Shown piece by piece: positions 56,855 through 64,000 of a stretch of 64,000 nucleotides of DNA. Source of the DNA: JAWLCQ01 sp041687095 (lineage in GTDB: Bacteria; Planctomycetota; Phycisphaerae; SM23-33). Positions within the stretch are counted from its first letter, which is position 1, and every line of letters starts with the position of its first letter. The notes under the pieces were generated by a model that ran no database searches, was not told the DNA's origin, and saw only the letters and a program-made list of their open reading frames with translations. Made by a program: the position numbers and the translations under genes. The stretch is from positions 1 to 64,000 of the forward strand of contig JAWLCQ010000001.1 of assembly GCA_041687095.1 (NCBI GenBank). Direction: 5' to 3'.

Positions 56855-58342
56855 CTACCCTTCGGCGCGGCCGGGGCGGAACTGCAGATCGTACACGCAG
56901 TCGTTCAGCTCGAAGTACTCCTCGGCGTTGACGTCGGTGACGGGGACTCCGTCGATGGTCAGGTTCTCGAAGACGATGTCGCGGTGGCCGTTCTCTGCGT
57001 CCTTGCCGATGATCCGGCTCTTGCGGCAGTCGAGGTTCTGGCGGCCTTCCACGGTGATGTTGCGGAAGCGCAGGTTGCGGGTATTACCGTTGCAGAGGTT
57101 CCGCTTGCCTTCGGGCCACGGGTAGGGGCGGTTCTCGATCCAGACCAGGCGGCAGTTGGCGTTCAGGTCGCCCTCGATGCGGATGTCCTCGTAGCGGTGG
57201 TTCTTCACGCCGGTGTCGCTCGCGGTCCCGTCGATGACGCACTGGAACACCGCGTGCTCCGGGCAGACCTTGATGTCGATGTTCTCCGCCACGGCCGTGA
57301 AGTCGTGGTCGAGGGAATTGGCCCAGTAGCTCATGCAGAAGATGTTGTTGTTGGACGAGCTGACGAAGGAGTTGCGAATGGCCATGTTCCCCCGGAAGTT
57401 GTCCCGGGTAAAGAACACGTCATCGCCGACGAAGGCGAAGCACTGGTCCACGAAGGCCGTCTGCTGGGGGTTGGGGGAGAGGTAGAACCCATCGGTGGAC
57501 CCGTACCAGGGGGAGATCAGCTTGACCCCGTAGATCTCCTGGAGTCCGTAGAACGTGCAGTACCACGGGGTGTTGACGATGGTGACGCCCTCGAGGCGGT
57601 TGCCCGTCGGGCCCGCCCCCCCGGGCCCCCCGGCCACCATGAGGTAGGGGCGCTTCTCCTGGGACGACAGGCCCTCCAGCGACTCCCCGGGCCACAGTTC
57701 TCCGGACAGGACGCCCGGGCCCAGAATCCGCACGTCGCGCTGCCCGGCGAGGTCGAAGGTGCCCCGCACCCACGCCCCCCCGTCGAGGTAGATTGCCCGT
57801 CCGCTCTGCGCCCGGTGCCCCAGCCCGAGGGTATGCACCCCGGGGCCGAAGTACTCGGCCCCCTCGGGCACCGGCGGTTTGGGCGCGTCGGCGAAGAGGA
57901 ACACGGGGTTCGCGTCGTCCCCGTCCACCGTCACCCACGCCTTGTCGAGGGGGGTGAGGGTGAAGACGGCCCGGCCGTCTTCGATCGCGGCGGCGATGGC
58001 CTTGGACCTGGGGCTGATCTCGACGCGCCCGATCCCCCCGGAGAGCTTGGTGACGCGCACGCGGACCGCCCCCGAGGTCCCAAACGTCGCGAAGCTCACG
58101 CTCGGGTGCTCCCCGCGGCGCCACCCGTAGCAGATGCACAGCCGGGCGACCTTGTAGAGGTACACCGCCTGCCACCCCGCCCCGTCGTGCACCTCGACGG
58201 TGTAGAGATCGGAGCGGTAGGTCTCCACGCCCGGGCCCGGGTAGATCTCCAGCACGGCGGAACCCGGTGCGGGCGCCGCCGCTCCCTCGGGACAGGCGGG
58301 CGATGGGGCGGGCGACGGTCTCTGTGGATCGGTCGTTGCCAT
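56855..58342 (-). CDS. right-handed beta-helix glycosidase (GH28/GH49-like)
   Basis: A 495-residue protein. The N-terminal 150 residues form a beta-sandwich as in dextranases of family 49; the rest shows beta-helix coils such as RDVRILGPGVLSG, NRLEGVTIVNTPWYC and GSTDGFYLSPNPQQTAFVDQ, followed by FAFVGDDVFFTRDN. The D-GDD pair matches the catalytic aspartates of polygalacturonase-like inverting enzymes. No signal peptide. ATG 58342 has a purine-rich GAAGGGAAG upstream; the longer TTG start would place it within that site. Polysaccharide substrate is unknown. Confidence 0.75.
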   Translation of the reverse strand: MATTDPQRPSPAPSPACPEGAAAPAPGSAVLEIYPGPGVETYRSDLYTVEVHDGAGWQAVYLYKVARLCICYGWRRGEHPSVSFATFGTSGAVRVRVTKLSGGIGRVEISPRSKAIAAAIEDGRAVFTLTPLDKAWVTVDGDDANPVFLFADAPKPPVPEGAEYFGPGVHTLGLGHRAQSGRAIYLDGGAWVRGTFDLAGQRDVRILGPGVLSGELWPGESLEGLSSQEKRPYLMVAGGPGGAGPTGNRLEGVTIVNTPWYCTFYGLQEIYGVKLISPWYGSTDGFYLSPNPQQTAFVDQCFAFVGDDVFFTRDNFRGNMAIRNSFVSSSNNNIFCMSYWANSLDHDFTAVAENIDIKVCPEHAVFQCVIDGTASDTGVKNHRYEDIRIEGDLNANCRLVWIENRPYPWPEGKRNLCNGNTRNLRFRNITVEGRQNLDCRKSRIIGKDAENGHRDIVFENLTIDGVPVTDVNAEEYFELNDCVYDLQFRPGRAEG

Positions 58343-58436
58343 GGGGCTTCCCTTCTTGCTCAAGGCCGCTGCCGTACTATCGCTCCGTCCCGCGGGCCGG
58401 TGACGGTGCGGGATTCGCAGAGCAGCGGCGGGGGGT

Positions 58437-59741
58437 TCATTCGTTGGCTCGGGGGGGGAGGTCCGGCACGATCGCGCCGTGCTCCCGGAGCAACTCGTGC
58501 AGTTCGGTCAGGGGCACCGCCTCGGGATCGACCCGGCGGCGGGCGGCGAGTGCGGCCAGCGCTCCGGCGGCCTGTCCGACGGCCATGCAGGTCGCCTGCA
58601 CGCGGAGGGCGGAGTTGGCGAGGCGGTCGCTGGAGATGCAGCGGCCGGCGACGAGGAAGTTGCGGCTATTCTGGGGCAGCAGCGCCCCGCGGGGGACGGT
58701 GGGCACGACGCCCTCGGAGAGCGGTTCACACTGCAGCCCTCCGCCCGAGGACGTGTGCAGGTCGATCGGGTAGAACGAGTAGCAGACCGCGTCGTCCCAC
58801 ACGCGCCCGGAGCAGTAGTCCTGGACCGTGACCGTCCGCTTGCCCCGGATGGTGACCGTCTCGCGCACACCGCACTCGGGCGACAGGTGCTCGATCACCA
58901 GGGCCTCCAGGCCCTTCTGGCGGCGGAGGAAGCGGTACAGGCGGAGCAGCCCCCTCCGGGCCTCCAGTTCCAGCCGCGTCCTGCCCTCGCTGTCGCGGGC
59001 GTTGATGTGGTGGACGTGGCTGGCGTTCTCGCCGCGCTTTCGGAGCCACGTTCCGGCATCGGCGGCGGCGGGGTTCCAGGAGGCGTCGGTGTACTGCATG
59101 CGTCCGGCCCGCACTTCGGCGTCGAAGGCGCGGTTGATGGCGTCGAGGTCCAGGCTCGCCGGATCATAGCCGCCGGCGCGGCAACTGAGGGTGGCGGGCT
59201 GGGTCTCGGGGGGGACGTGGAGGGCAAAGCCCGCCAGGGCGGCGGCGTTGGCGTCGGCGGTGGCGTCGATGACCACGGCTCCCGTCCGGGTGGTCAGCCC
59301 GCTCTTGGTGCAGAGCGTCACGCTCCAGCCCCCGTCCTGGGGCAGGGGGGTGACGTCGGCGACCATGGTGTGCAGGAGGATCTCCACCCCGGCGGCGGCG
59401 ACGCTCTCGTCGCACAGGGCGGCGTAGAGGAAGGGGGTCACGCGGACGTGGTGCTTCCAGTGCGGCTGGCGGAAGTCGCGGAAGTCCGGCACCTGCCCGC
59501 CGGCCTCGCGAACGCAGCGGGCCACGATCTCCCAGCCGATGCCGGCGATGACGGGGCGGCCCCAGGCGTGGAAGAGCCCGGGATACGCCACCCCGCCGCT
59601 CGTCGTGGTCCCTCCGAGCATGCCGTTCTTCTCGACCAGGAGCGTGCGGGCCCCGGCGCGTCCGGCCTGGATGGCCGCGACCACCCCGGCCGACCCGCCC
59701 CCGAGGACGATGACGTCGTACTGTGGCATGGAGGAGGTCAT
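58437..59741 (-). CDS. FAD-dependent oxidoreductase
   Basis: A 434-residue flavoprotein with a Rossmann loop VIVLGGGSAGVVAAIQAGRA and VEKNGMLGG at the N-terminus, GAVVIDATADANAAALAGFA in the middle and SRNFLVAGRCISSD with GQAAGALAAL at the C-terminal FAD contact. It belongs to the FAD-dependent oxidoreductases common in planctomycete polysaccharide loci; the substrate is usually unknown. No Tat signal is visible. ATG 59729 is an alternative start. It lies 94 bp upstream of the beta-helix gene, same direction. Confidence 0.88.
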   Translation of the reverse strand: MTSSMPQYDVIVLGGGSAGVVAAIQAGRAGARTLLVEKNGMLGGTTTSGGVAYPGLFHAWGRPVIAGIGWEIVARCVREAGGQVPDFRDFRQPHWKHHVRVTPFLYAALCDESVAAAGVEILLHTMVADVTPLPQDGGWSVTLCTKSGLTTRTGAVVIDATADANAAALAGFALHVPPETQPATLSCRAGGYDPASLDLDAINRAFDAEVRAGRMQYTDASWNPAAADAGTWLRKRGENASHVHHINARDSEGRTRLELEARRGLLRLYRFLRRQKGLEALVIEHLSPECGVRETVTIRGKRTVTVQDYCSGRVWDDAVCYSFYPIDLHTSSGGGLQCEPLSEGVVPTVPRGALLPQNSRNFLVAGRCISSDRLANSALRVQATCMAVGQAAGALAALAARRRVDPEAVPLTELHELLREHGAIVPDLPPRANE

Positions 59742-60129
59742 GGTCTGGGTCCGCTTGGCTCTCGACGCGTTGTCACACTCATCGTACGCAGCTCCTGTCG
59801 GCGGGCCGGTGGCGTTTCGGCGCCCGCAGGACGATCGGAAGGCTACCACAGGGGGATCGAGTATGCTACGGCCGGAAACGAGAAGCCTCCAGGGCCCTCG
59901 CAACCTCGCCGTCGCGGGTGCCACGGCTGCGCTGTTCACAGCCGTGCTTGTGCGGGCTCGCGGCGGACCACGGGTTCTGCAACCCCGTGGGACCCGGCGG
60001 GATCTTTCCCCGGCCGGTCCAATGCGGTACGCTGATCCGTGCCGGGCGCTCCCGCTTGGTGCAGCGTCACCGGCCTGGCCGTGGAGCGCCGGTCCCCTGG
60101 GGGCCGGTGCGATGAGGAGTTACAGCACA
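59742..60129. repeat. intergenic region with dispersed hairpin repeat
   Basis: Divergent gap between the FAD oxidoreductase and the esterase. At 59919-59945 GTGCCACGGCTGCGCTGTTC and its short inverted partner repeat the element found at 10962. GAGGAG at 60114 is the ribosome site of the esterase. No promoter of good quality was found and no gene is present. Confidence 0.6.
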
Positions 60130-61164
60130 ATGTCACAGCATCCCCCCGAGTACTCGCCGTCCACCTACCACCAGGAGCTTCTGCGGTCCGTGTCCCCGTC
60201 GCTTCGCTACGGGGGCGGGGATGCGGCGGAGTGGCAGCGCGAGGCGCGGGCGCGGCTGTCCGACCTGCTGGGGTACCCCGTGCTGCAGCGGACGCACCGC
60301 CCGCCGCTCAACGTGCGCTCCCTCTGGAAACGCGAAGGGGAGTTGGGCGTCATCGAGAAGATCGTCTTCACCTCGCAACCCGGAGCGGACGTGCCCGCCT
60401 ACGTGTGCCTGCCCGCCAACGCCGCCCCGCCCTACACGTTCTTCCTCTGCCTGCAGGGCCACACCACCGGCATGCACCACTCCATCGCCGTCAGTCCCGA
60501 TGAGGCCCTCCCGCTGGAGCCCGACGGCGATCGCGACTTCGCCCTGGGCTGCCTCCGCCGGGGCCTCGCCGCCGTGTGCATCGAGCAGCGGTCGTTCGGG
60601 GAACGGCAGGAAGGGCGGATCCCCCAGTCGATCGACTACCTCTGCCACCAGGCGGCCATGCACGCGCTGCTGCTGGGCACGACGCTGCAGGCCGAGCGCA
60701 TCTTCGACCTCGACCGCGCGATCGACTACCTCCAGCAGCGCGGCGACGCGGACATGGGCCGGATCGGGTGCATGGGCAACTCCGGGGGGGGCACCACGTC
60801 GCTGCTGGCGGGGGCGATCCTGGACCGCATCCGGTACGTCATGCCCTCGTGCTGCTTCTCGTCGCTGGCGGCGTCGCTGCTGGGGACGTTCCACTGCGTG
60901 TGCAACTACATTCCGGGGCTGCAGCAGGTGCTCGACATGGGCGATCTTGCGGGCCTGCTGGCCCCGCGGGCGCTGGTGATCGTTAACGGCGTGAAGGACG
61001 GGATCTTCCCCATCGCACCCGCCCGCGAGGAGTTCCGCCGCACCCAAACCGTCTACGCCGCCCTCAACGCCGCCGACCGCTGCCACTTCGTGGAGGGCCC
61101 GGGGGGGCATCGGTTCTACGCGGACCTCGCCTGGCCGGTCATGCAGGACGAACTGGGCCGGTAG
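60130..61164 (+). CDS. alpha/beta hydrolase of the acetyl-xylan-esterase-like group
   Basis: A 344-residue esterase. The nucleophile elbow is GCMGNSGGGTTS, the acid probably Asp in NGVKDGIFPI and the base His in GPGGHRFYAD. PAYVCLPANAAPPYTFFLCL followed by QGHTTGMH supplies the oxyanion region. Such enzymes deacylate plant or algal polysaccharides, consistent with neighbouring glycosidases. ATG 60130 is chosen for GAGGAG ten bases upstream. No signal peptide, so it would act on imported oligosaccharides (inference). Confidence 0.85.
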   Translation: MSQHPPEYSPSTYHQELLRSVSPSLRYGGGDAAEWQREARARLSDLLGYPVLQRTHRPPLNVRSLWKREGELGVIEKIVFTSQPGADVPAYVCLPANAAPPYTFFLCLQGHTTGMHHSIAVSPDEALPLEPDGDRDFALGCLRRGLAAVCIEQRSFGERQEGRIPQSIDYLCHQAAMHALLLGTTLQAERIFDLDRAIDYLQQRGDADMGRIGCMGNSGGGTTSLLAGAILDRIRYVMPSCCFSSLAASLLGTFHCVCNYIPGLQQVLDMGDLAGLLAPRALVIVNGVKDGIFPIAPAREEFRRTQTVYAALNAADRCHFVEGPGGHRFYADLAWPVMQDELGR

Positions 61165-61250
61165 CCACCTGGTCGGGGTACATGCAGGTGTCGAGGCGTC
61201 CCGCCTCCAGGGCGTCGGCATCGGGTTTCCCCGCCGCCCGAAGGGCACTC

Positions 61251-61353
61251 ATACGCATCCCAGTTAATTCTCGGGCAGCGTCGGTCTGACGTGGTTGCTC
61301 CGCTGCGCTCCGCAAACCACGGCACCCACCCGAGAATCAAGTGGAACGCGTAT
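61251..61353. mobile_element. 103-bp MITE-like element, copy 2
   Basis: Reverse-oriented second copy of the element at 40181-40283, same length, about 92 percent identical by hand alignment. It starts ATACGCATCCCA and ends TGGAACGCGTAT. It lies between the convergent esterase and nucleoside hydrolase genes. The 86 bp to its left read on the minus strand as a short peptide ending LDTCMYPDQVA, which may be a gene fragment. Confidence 0.8.
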
Positions 61354-61412
61354 CATGCCCTGCCGGATCAGGGCCTGGTGATCGTGCGTGTTCATTTGCG
61401 GGCTCCTGGGGT

Positions 61413-62357
61413 TCAGCGCGTGCGGGCGGAGCGGAAGACGTCCAGCAGGTGCCGGTGGGTGGCAGCCTTGTCGGCGGTGTCGACGATCTCGTGCGGGCCC
61501 TGGGGGTCGGGCGCGAACGTCGTGTAGCCCGTGAGGTCATCCCCCGCCATCGGCGAACCGTTTGCCAGGAACTGGTGCGACAGGCGAACGCCCACCCGCC
61601 CGCGCCTGTACGTGGCCACGTCGCGCTCGAACGCCATCGCCACCGTGAAGGGGTCCGCGAGCCCCACGGCGGTTGTGCCCCGGGCCTGGGCCCATCGTTC
61701 GCCGGTCGCCCGGACGGCCGCCAGGCGGTCGCCCGCGAGCATCTCGCCCAGCATGTCTCGGTCAAGGTCCATCCCGTGGATGCGGTCGACCGTCAGCAGG
61801 GCGAAGGGCGTCTGTACGCGCTGCACACAGACGGCCGTGGCGACGGGGTCGAGCATGACGTTGCACTCCGTCTCGGGATGCTCCCGTGGATAGTTCAGCC
61901 GCCCGCCCATGCTCACCACGCGGGCGAGCATGGCGGCGGAGTCGGGGTCGCACAGCAGCAGCGTCGCGAGGTTCGTGAACTGCCCGATGGTGATCAGCGT
62001 GATCTCCCCGGGGTGTCGGCGGATGGTCTCGATGAGCCAGGGCACGGCGCGGCCGGGCGGGTAGGTTCGCTGCGGGCGGGGCTGGGCGTCGGTTGGCCAG
62101 GGCTGCACGGGGTTGGTCCGCCAGTAGGGGGTGGCGCACATCGGGTGGTGCGCCCCGGCGTGGATGGGCAGATCGCCGCGGCCGAGCTGGGTGCAGATCA
62201 CCTCGGCGAGTTCGGCGCGCTGGGGCGAGAGCTTGCCCACGGTGGTCACGCCCAGCAGGTCGCAGTCGTCGCGCAGCAGGAGGTACGCCAGGGCGATGGC
62301 GTCGTCGGGATCGGTGCAGTAGCCGATGTCGGTATCCAGGATCACCTTGGTGGGCAC
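61413..62357 (-). CDS. inosine-uridine-type nucleoside hydrolase
   Basis: A 314-residue N-ribohydrolase. The N-terminal calcium-binding motif is VILDTDIGYCTDPDDA, with two extra residues compared with the common DTDIGxDxDDA form. ITIGQFTNLATLL, SMGGRLNYPREHPE with N-V-M-L-D-P-V-A and a C-terminal histidine region complete the fold. It hydrolyses nucleosides or related glycosides; members in glycan loci may use other ribosides or furanosides. GTG 62357 is preceded by AAAGGAG six bases upstream, so the longer frame is not used. Confidence 0.88.
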   Translation of the reverse strand: MPTKVILDTDIGYCTDPDDAIALAYLLLRDDCDLLGVTTVGKLSPQRAELAEVICTQLGRGDLPIHAGAHHPMCATPYWRTNPVQPWPTDAQPRPQRTYPPGRAVPWLIETIRRHPGEITLITIGQFTNLATLLLCDPDSAAMLARVVSMGGRLNYPREHPETECNVMLDPVATAVCVQRVQTPFALLTVDRIHGMDLDRDMLGEMLAGDRLAAVRATGERWAQARGTTAVGLADPFTVAMAFERDVATYRRGRVGVRLSHQFLANGSPMAGDDLTGYTTFAPDPQGPHEIVDTADKAATHRHLLDVFRSARTR

Positions 62358-62378
62358 GCGGGGCTCCTTTGGAAAATG

Positions 62379-62523
62379 GTAACCGTTCACGGGGTGCCAC
62401 CCTCAAGCGGCGCCGTTCAGCCGCTTGGGGGTGCTGCGGCGTGGGGAGCCCCACACCCCCAAGCCGCGAACAGCATGCGGCTTGAGGGTGGCACCCGGTT
62501 TGAACGGTCCCGTGAACGGTTAC
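62379..62523. repeat. 145-bp nested inverted repeat upstream of the nucleoside hydrolase
   Basis: Perfect 15-bp ends GTAACCGTTCACGGG (62379-62393) and complement (62509-62523) enclose a second pair, GGTGCCACCCTCAAG and CTTGAGGGTGGCACC, and a third around CTTGGGGGTG/CACCCCCAAG. The whole could fold into one long cruciform. The rest of the gap to 62633 shows no gene. Confidence 0.85.
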
Positions 62524-62633
62524 GGAAAACGAAAGTCTTCGCAGCGCGATCCCGCCCGGAGGGGAAGGCCCCTCCCTCTGCCTCGACCCCCGAGCATTCT
62601 GCTGGCATCGAGGACGAGCGGGCCTGTCTGCTG

Positions 62634-64000
62634 CTACGGCGAGAGCGTGGTGGAACGGCGCCACTCGGCCGGGCCGGAGACCTCCTCCGATACGTCACCC
62701 AGTCGGACCTCAACGGTCATCTCCACCGGGGCGACGAGGGTCAGGTGGACGGTGTTCCCGTCCCTTCTCCACGAGGCCTTCAGGATCCCATGGGGGGTGT
62801 TGAACTCGCCCGCCGCTCGCGTAACGCCGATCGGCCGGGGGCGGAAGGACGCGCGTCCCCAGCCGCCGCTCGTGGGCGAAACGCCCAGCACGTACGCCGG
62901 CAGCAGCGCCCCCGGTCCCCCCGCCCAGCCGTGACAGAGTCCGGTGTTGCCGCCCTGGATGCGCGTCTCGGGGAACGTCGGCAGGTCGGGGTAGGCGCCC
63001 CAGAACCATCGCATCTGCGCAACCGCCTGCTCGTCCATCCCCGCCTCGAACAGCGCGCGGATGAGCCAGTGCGCGAACCAGAGCGTCCCCACGGGAACCA
63101 CGGGTCCGCGGACGCGGGCGGGGGGTTTCAGCGAGGCCTCGCCCACCGGCACCGGGCCCAGTGCGGCGGGATCGATGATCCGCCGCAGCACCTCCGCGCG
63201 GAGCGGTTCGGGCGGGACGCCGGCCAGGCAGGCCATGGCGTGGGCGGCCTGGCTGACGACGGGGCTGAGCGTCCCGTCCGGGAGCACCGCGTCGCTGTAG
63301 AGCCCGCGATCGGGCAGCCAGAACCGCTCGTGCGCGGCGAGGCGGAGGCGGGCGGCGCGGGCGGTGAGGTCCTCGCGCCCCAGGGCATCCCGCAGCTCCG
63401 GCTGTTCGCCCAGGCGCCCGAGCACCCAGGCGCAGGCGGCGTTGGTCAGCAGCAGGCAGCCCGACTGCTCGATGGGCGACCACTCCCAGAACTGCCCCGC
63501 CGGCCAGGAGGCGATCAGCCCGCTTTCGTCGGTCAACGACTCCAGCAGGCCCAGCAGGCGGCGGGCCGTGGGGGCGACGGCGTCGAGGGTTGCGCGGTCT
63601 CCGCTGTGCAGCCAGTAGTCCGTCAGCGTCGCCAGCCACATGAGGCTGCTCGCGGCGAATGCGCAGTTGGTGCGCTCGGACGGGAAGAACCCGTTGATCC
63701 GCCCGTCCGGCAGGGCGGACTGCGCCCCCTGCAGCAGCGCCCGCCGCGTCATGGCCGTGTCGGCGAACGCGTAGGCCGACACCAGGCTGTGGACGTAGAG
63801 GTCCTCCATCCACTGCACGCGCTCGCGGGTGCAGCAGTCGGTGAAGGCGTCGGCGGTGCAGATGCGGACGGTGAGGGCGGAGCGGGCGAAGAAGTCGTCC
63901 AGATCGCCCTGGTCCGAGGCGAAGGCGGGCTGGGCCGTGAAGGGGTACAGCTCCTCATGGGCCTCGACGCCTTCGATCCGTCCGGGCCCGGGCGACAGGT
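62634..64000 (-). CDS. alpha-L-rhamnosidase-like (GH78) protein, 5' end outside the window
   Basis: About 455 C-terminal residues of a larger protein, open to the window edge. FTDCCTRERVQWMEDL matches the catalytic-acid region of GH78 rhamnosidases (usual form DCPxRERxxW), with the general acid expected on this segment. The (alpha/alpha)6 barrel follows, including SLMWLATLTDYW, GQFWEWSPIEQSG and GNTGLCHGWAGGPGALLPAY, the last being the family C-terminal signature, and a short beta domain ends the protein. Intact enzymes are about 700-1000 residues, so roughly half is missing here. It closes the glycan locus. Confidence 0.85.
   Translation of the reverse strand, partial: LSPGPGRIEGVEAHEELYPFTAQPAFASDQGDLDDFFARSALTVRICTADAFTDCCTRERVQWMEDLYVHSLVSAYAFADTAMTRRALLQGAQSALPDGRINGFFPSERTNCAFAASSLMWLATLTDYWLHSGDRATLDAVAPTARRLLGLLESLTDESGLIASWPAGQFWEWSPIEQSGCLLLTNAACAWVLGRLGEQPELRDALGREDLTARAARLRLAAHERFWLPDRGLYSDAVLPDGTLSPVVSQAAHAMACLAGVPPEPLRAEVLRRIIDPAALGPVPVGEASLKPPARVRGPVVPVGTLWFAHWLIRALFEAGMDEQAVAQMRWFWGAYPDLPTFPETRIQGGNTGLCHGWAGGPGALLPAYVLGVSPTSGGWGRASFRPRPIGVTRAAGEFNTPHGILKASWRRDGNTVHLTLVAPVEMTVEVRLGDVSEEVSGPAEWRRSTTLSP

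Overview
The window is GC-rich (roughly two-thirds G+C), densely coded DNA on both strands and reads as a chromosomal segment of a Planctomycetota-like bacterium. That placement is inference. It rests on two ECF sigma factors paired with an unusual Ser/Thr kinase and a YfbK-like VWA protein, a sulfatase, many carbohydrate-active enzymes, DUF6067-like secreted proteins, and short-period dispersed repeats of the kind I associate with planctomycete and other environmental genomes. I found no rRNA, tRNA, CRISPR array, prophage or transposase gene.

Layout. 1-1590: a 9-bp tandem array and a GH4 alpha-galactosidase-like gene. 1700-10831 (minus): a cell-envelope block of AsmA-like protein, YihY/BrkB, M48 lipoprotein protease and TPR lipoprotein, with an EF-hand membrane protein upstream. 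11062-13019: a sulfatase, then a DUF433 antitoxin with a collapsed toxin. 13155-19974: two DUF6067-like secreted proteins and a MORN/YwqK-like protein. 20073-24007: hydrolase plus phosphoribosyltransferase, sialate O-acetylesterase, and an intact DUF433/DUF5615 toxin-antitoxin pair. 24123-28791: ECF sigma factor, Ser/Thr kinase fused to a degenerate signal-peptidase fold, and a membrane protein. 29139-36083: cold-shock protein, PLD-like protein, diacylglycerol-type glycosyltransferase with a membrane partner, archaeal-type thymidylate synthase and a diguanylate cyclase operon. 36225-40181: a seven-PAS NarL-type kinase with a C-terminal receiver. 40431-45402 (minus): a MoxR / DUF58 / transglutaminase operon. 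45549-47506: ribE and pdxA. 47914-53249: a second ECF factor followed by a 1593-residue mosaic anti-sigma/VWA protein. 53322-64000: a glycan-degradation locus (GH36, five-bladed propeller glycosidase, GH28-like, FAD oxidoreductase, acyl esterase, nucleoside hydrolase, GH78).

Two themes stand out. First, signalling proteins are built as fusions: the kinase carries an S26 fold that has lost both catalytic residues, and the second ECF operon encodes a giant protein combining an anti-sigma-like N-terminus, histidine-containing tandem repeats, an autotransporter-like stretch, a secretin-like region and a VWA domain. Second, the gaps are patchworks of short tandem arrays arranged as inverted pairs, hairpins and at least one 103-bp MITE-like element in two copies. 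Several sit inside or at the edges of genes: in frame in the sulfatase and kinase, ahead of two signal peptides, and at the stop codon of the histidine kinase.

Sigma70-type promoters (TTGNCN, 17-18 bp, TANNNT) can be read at many gene starts and were used to choose starts. Functions are assigned by motif and family resemblance read by eye; no database search was run.
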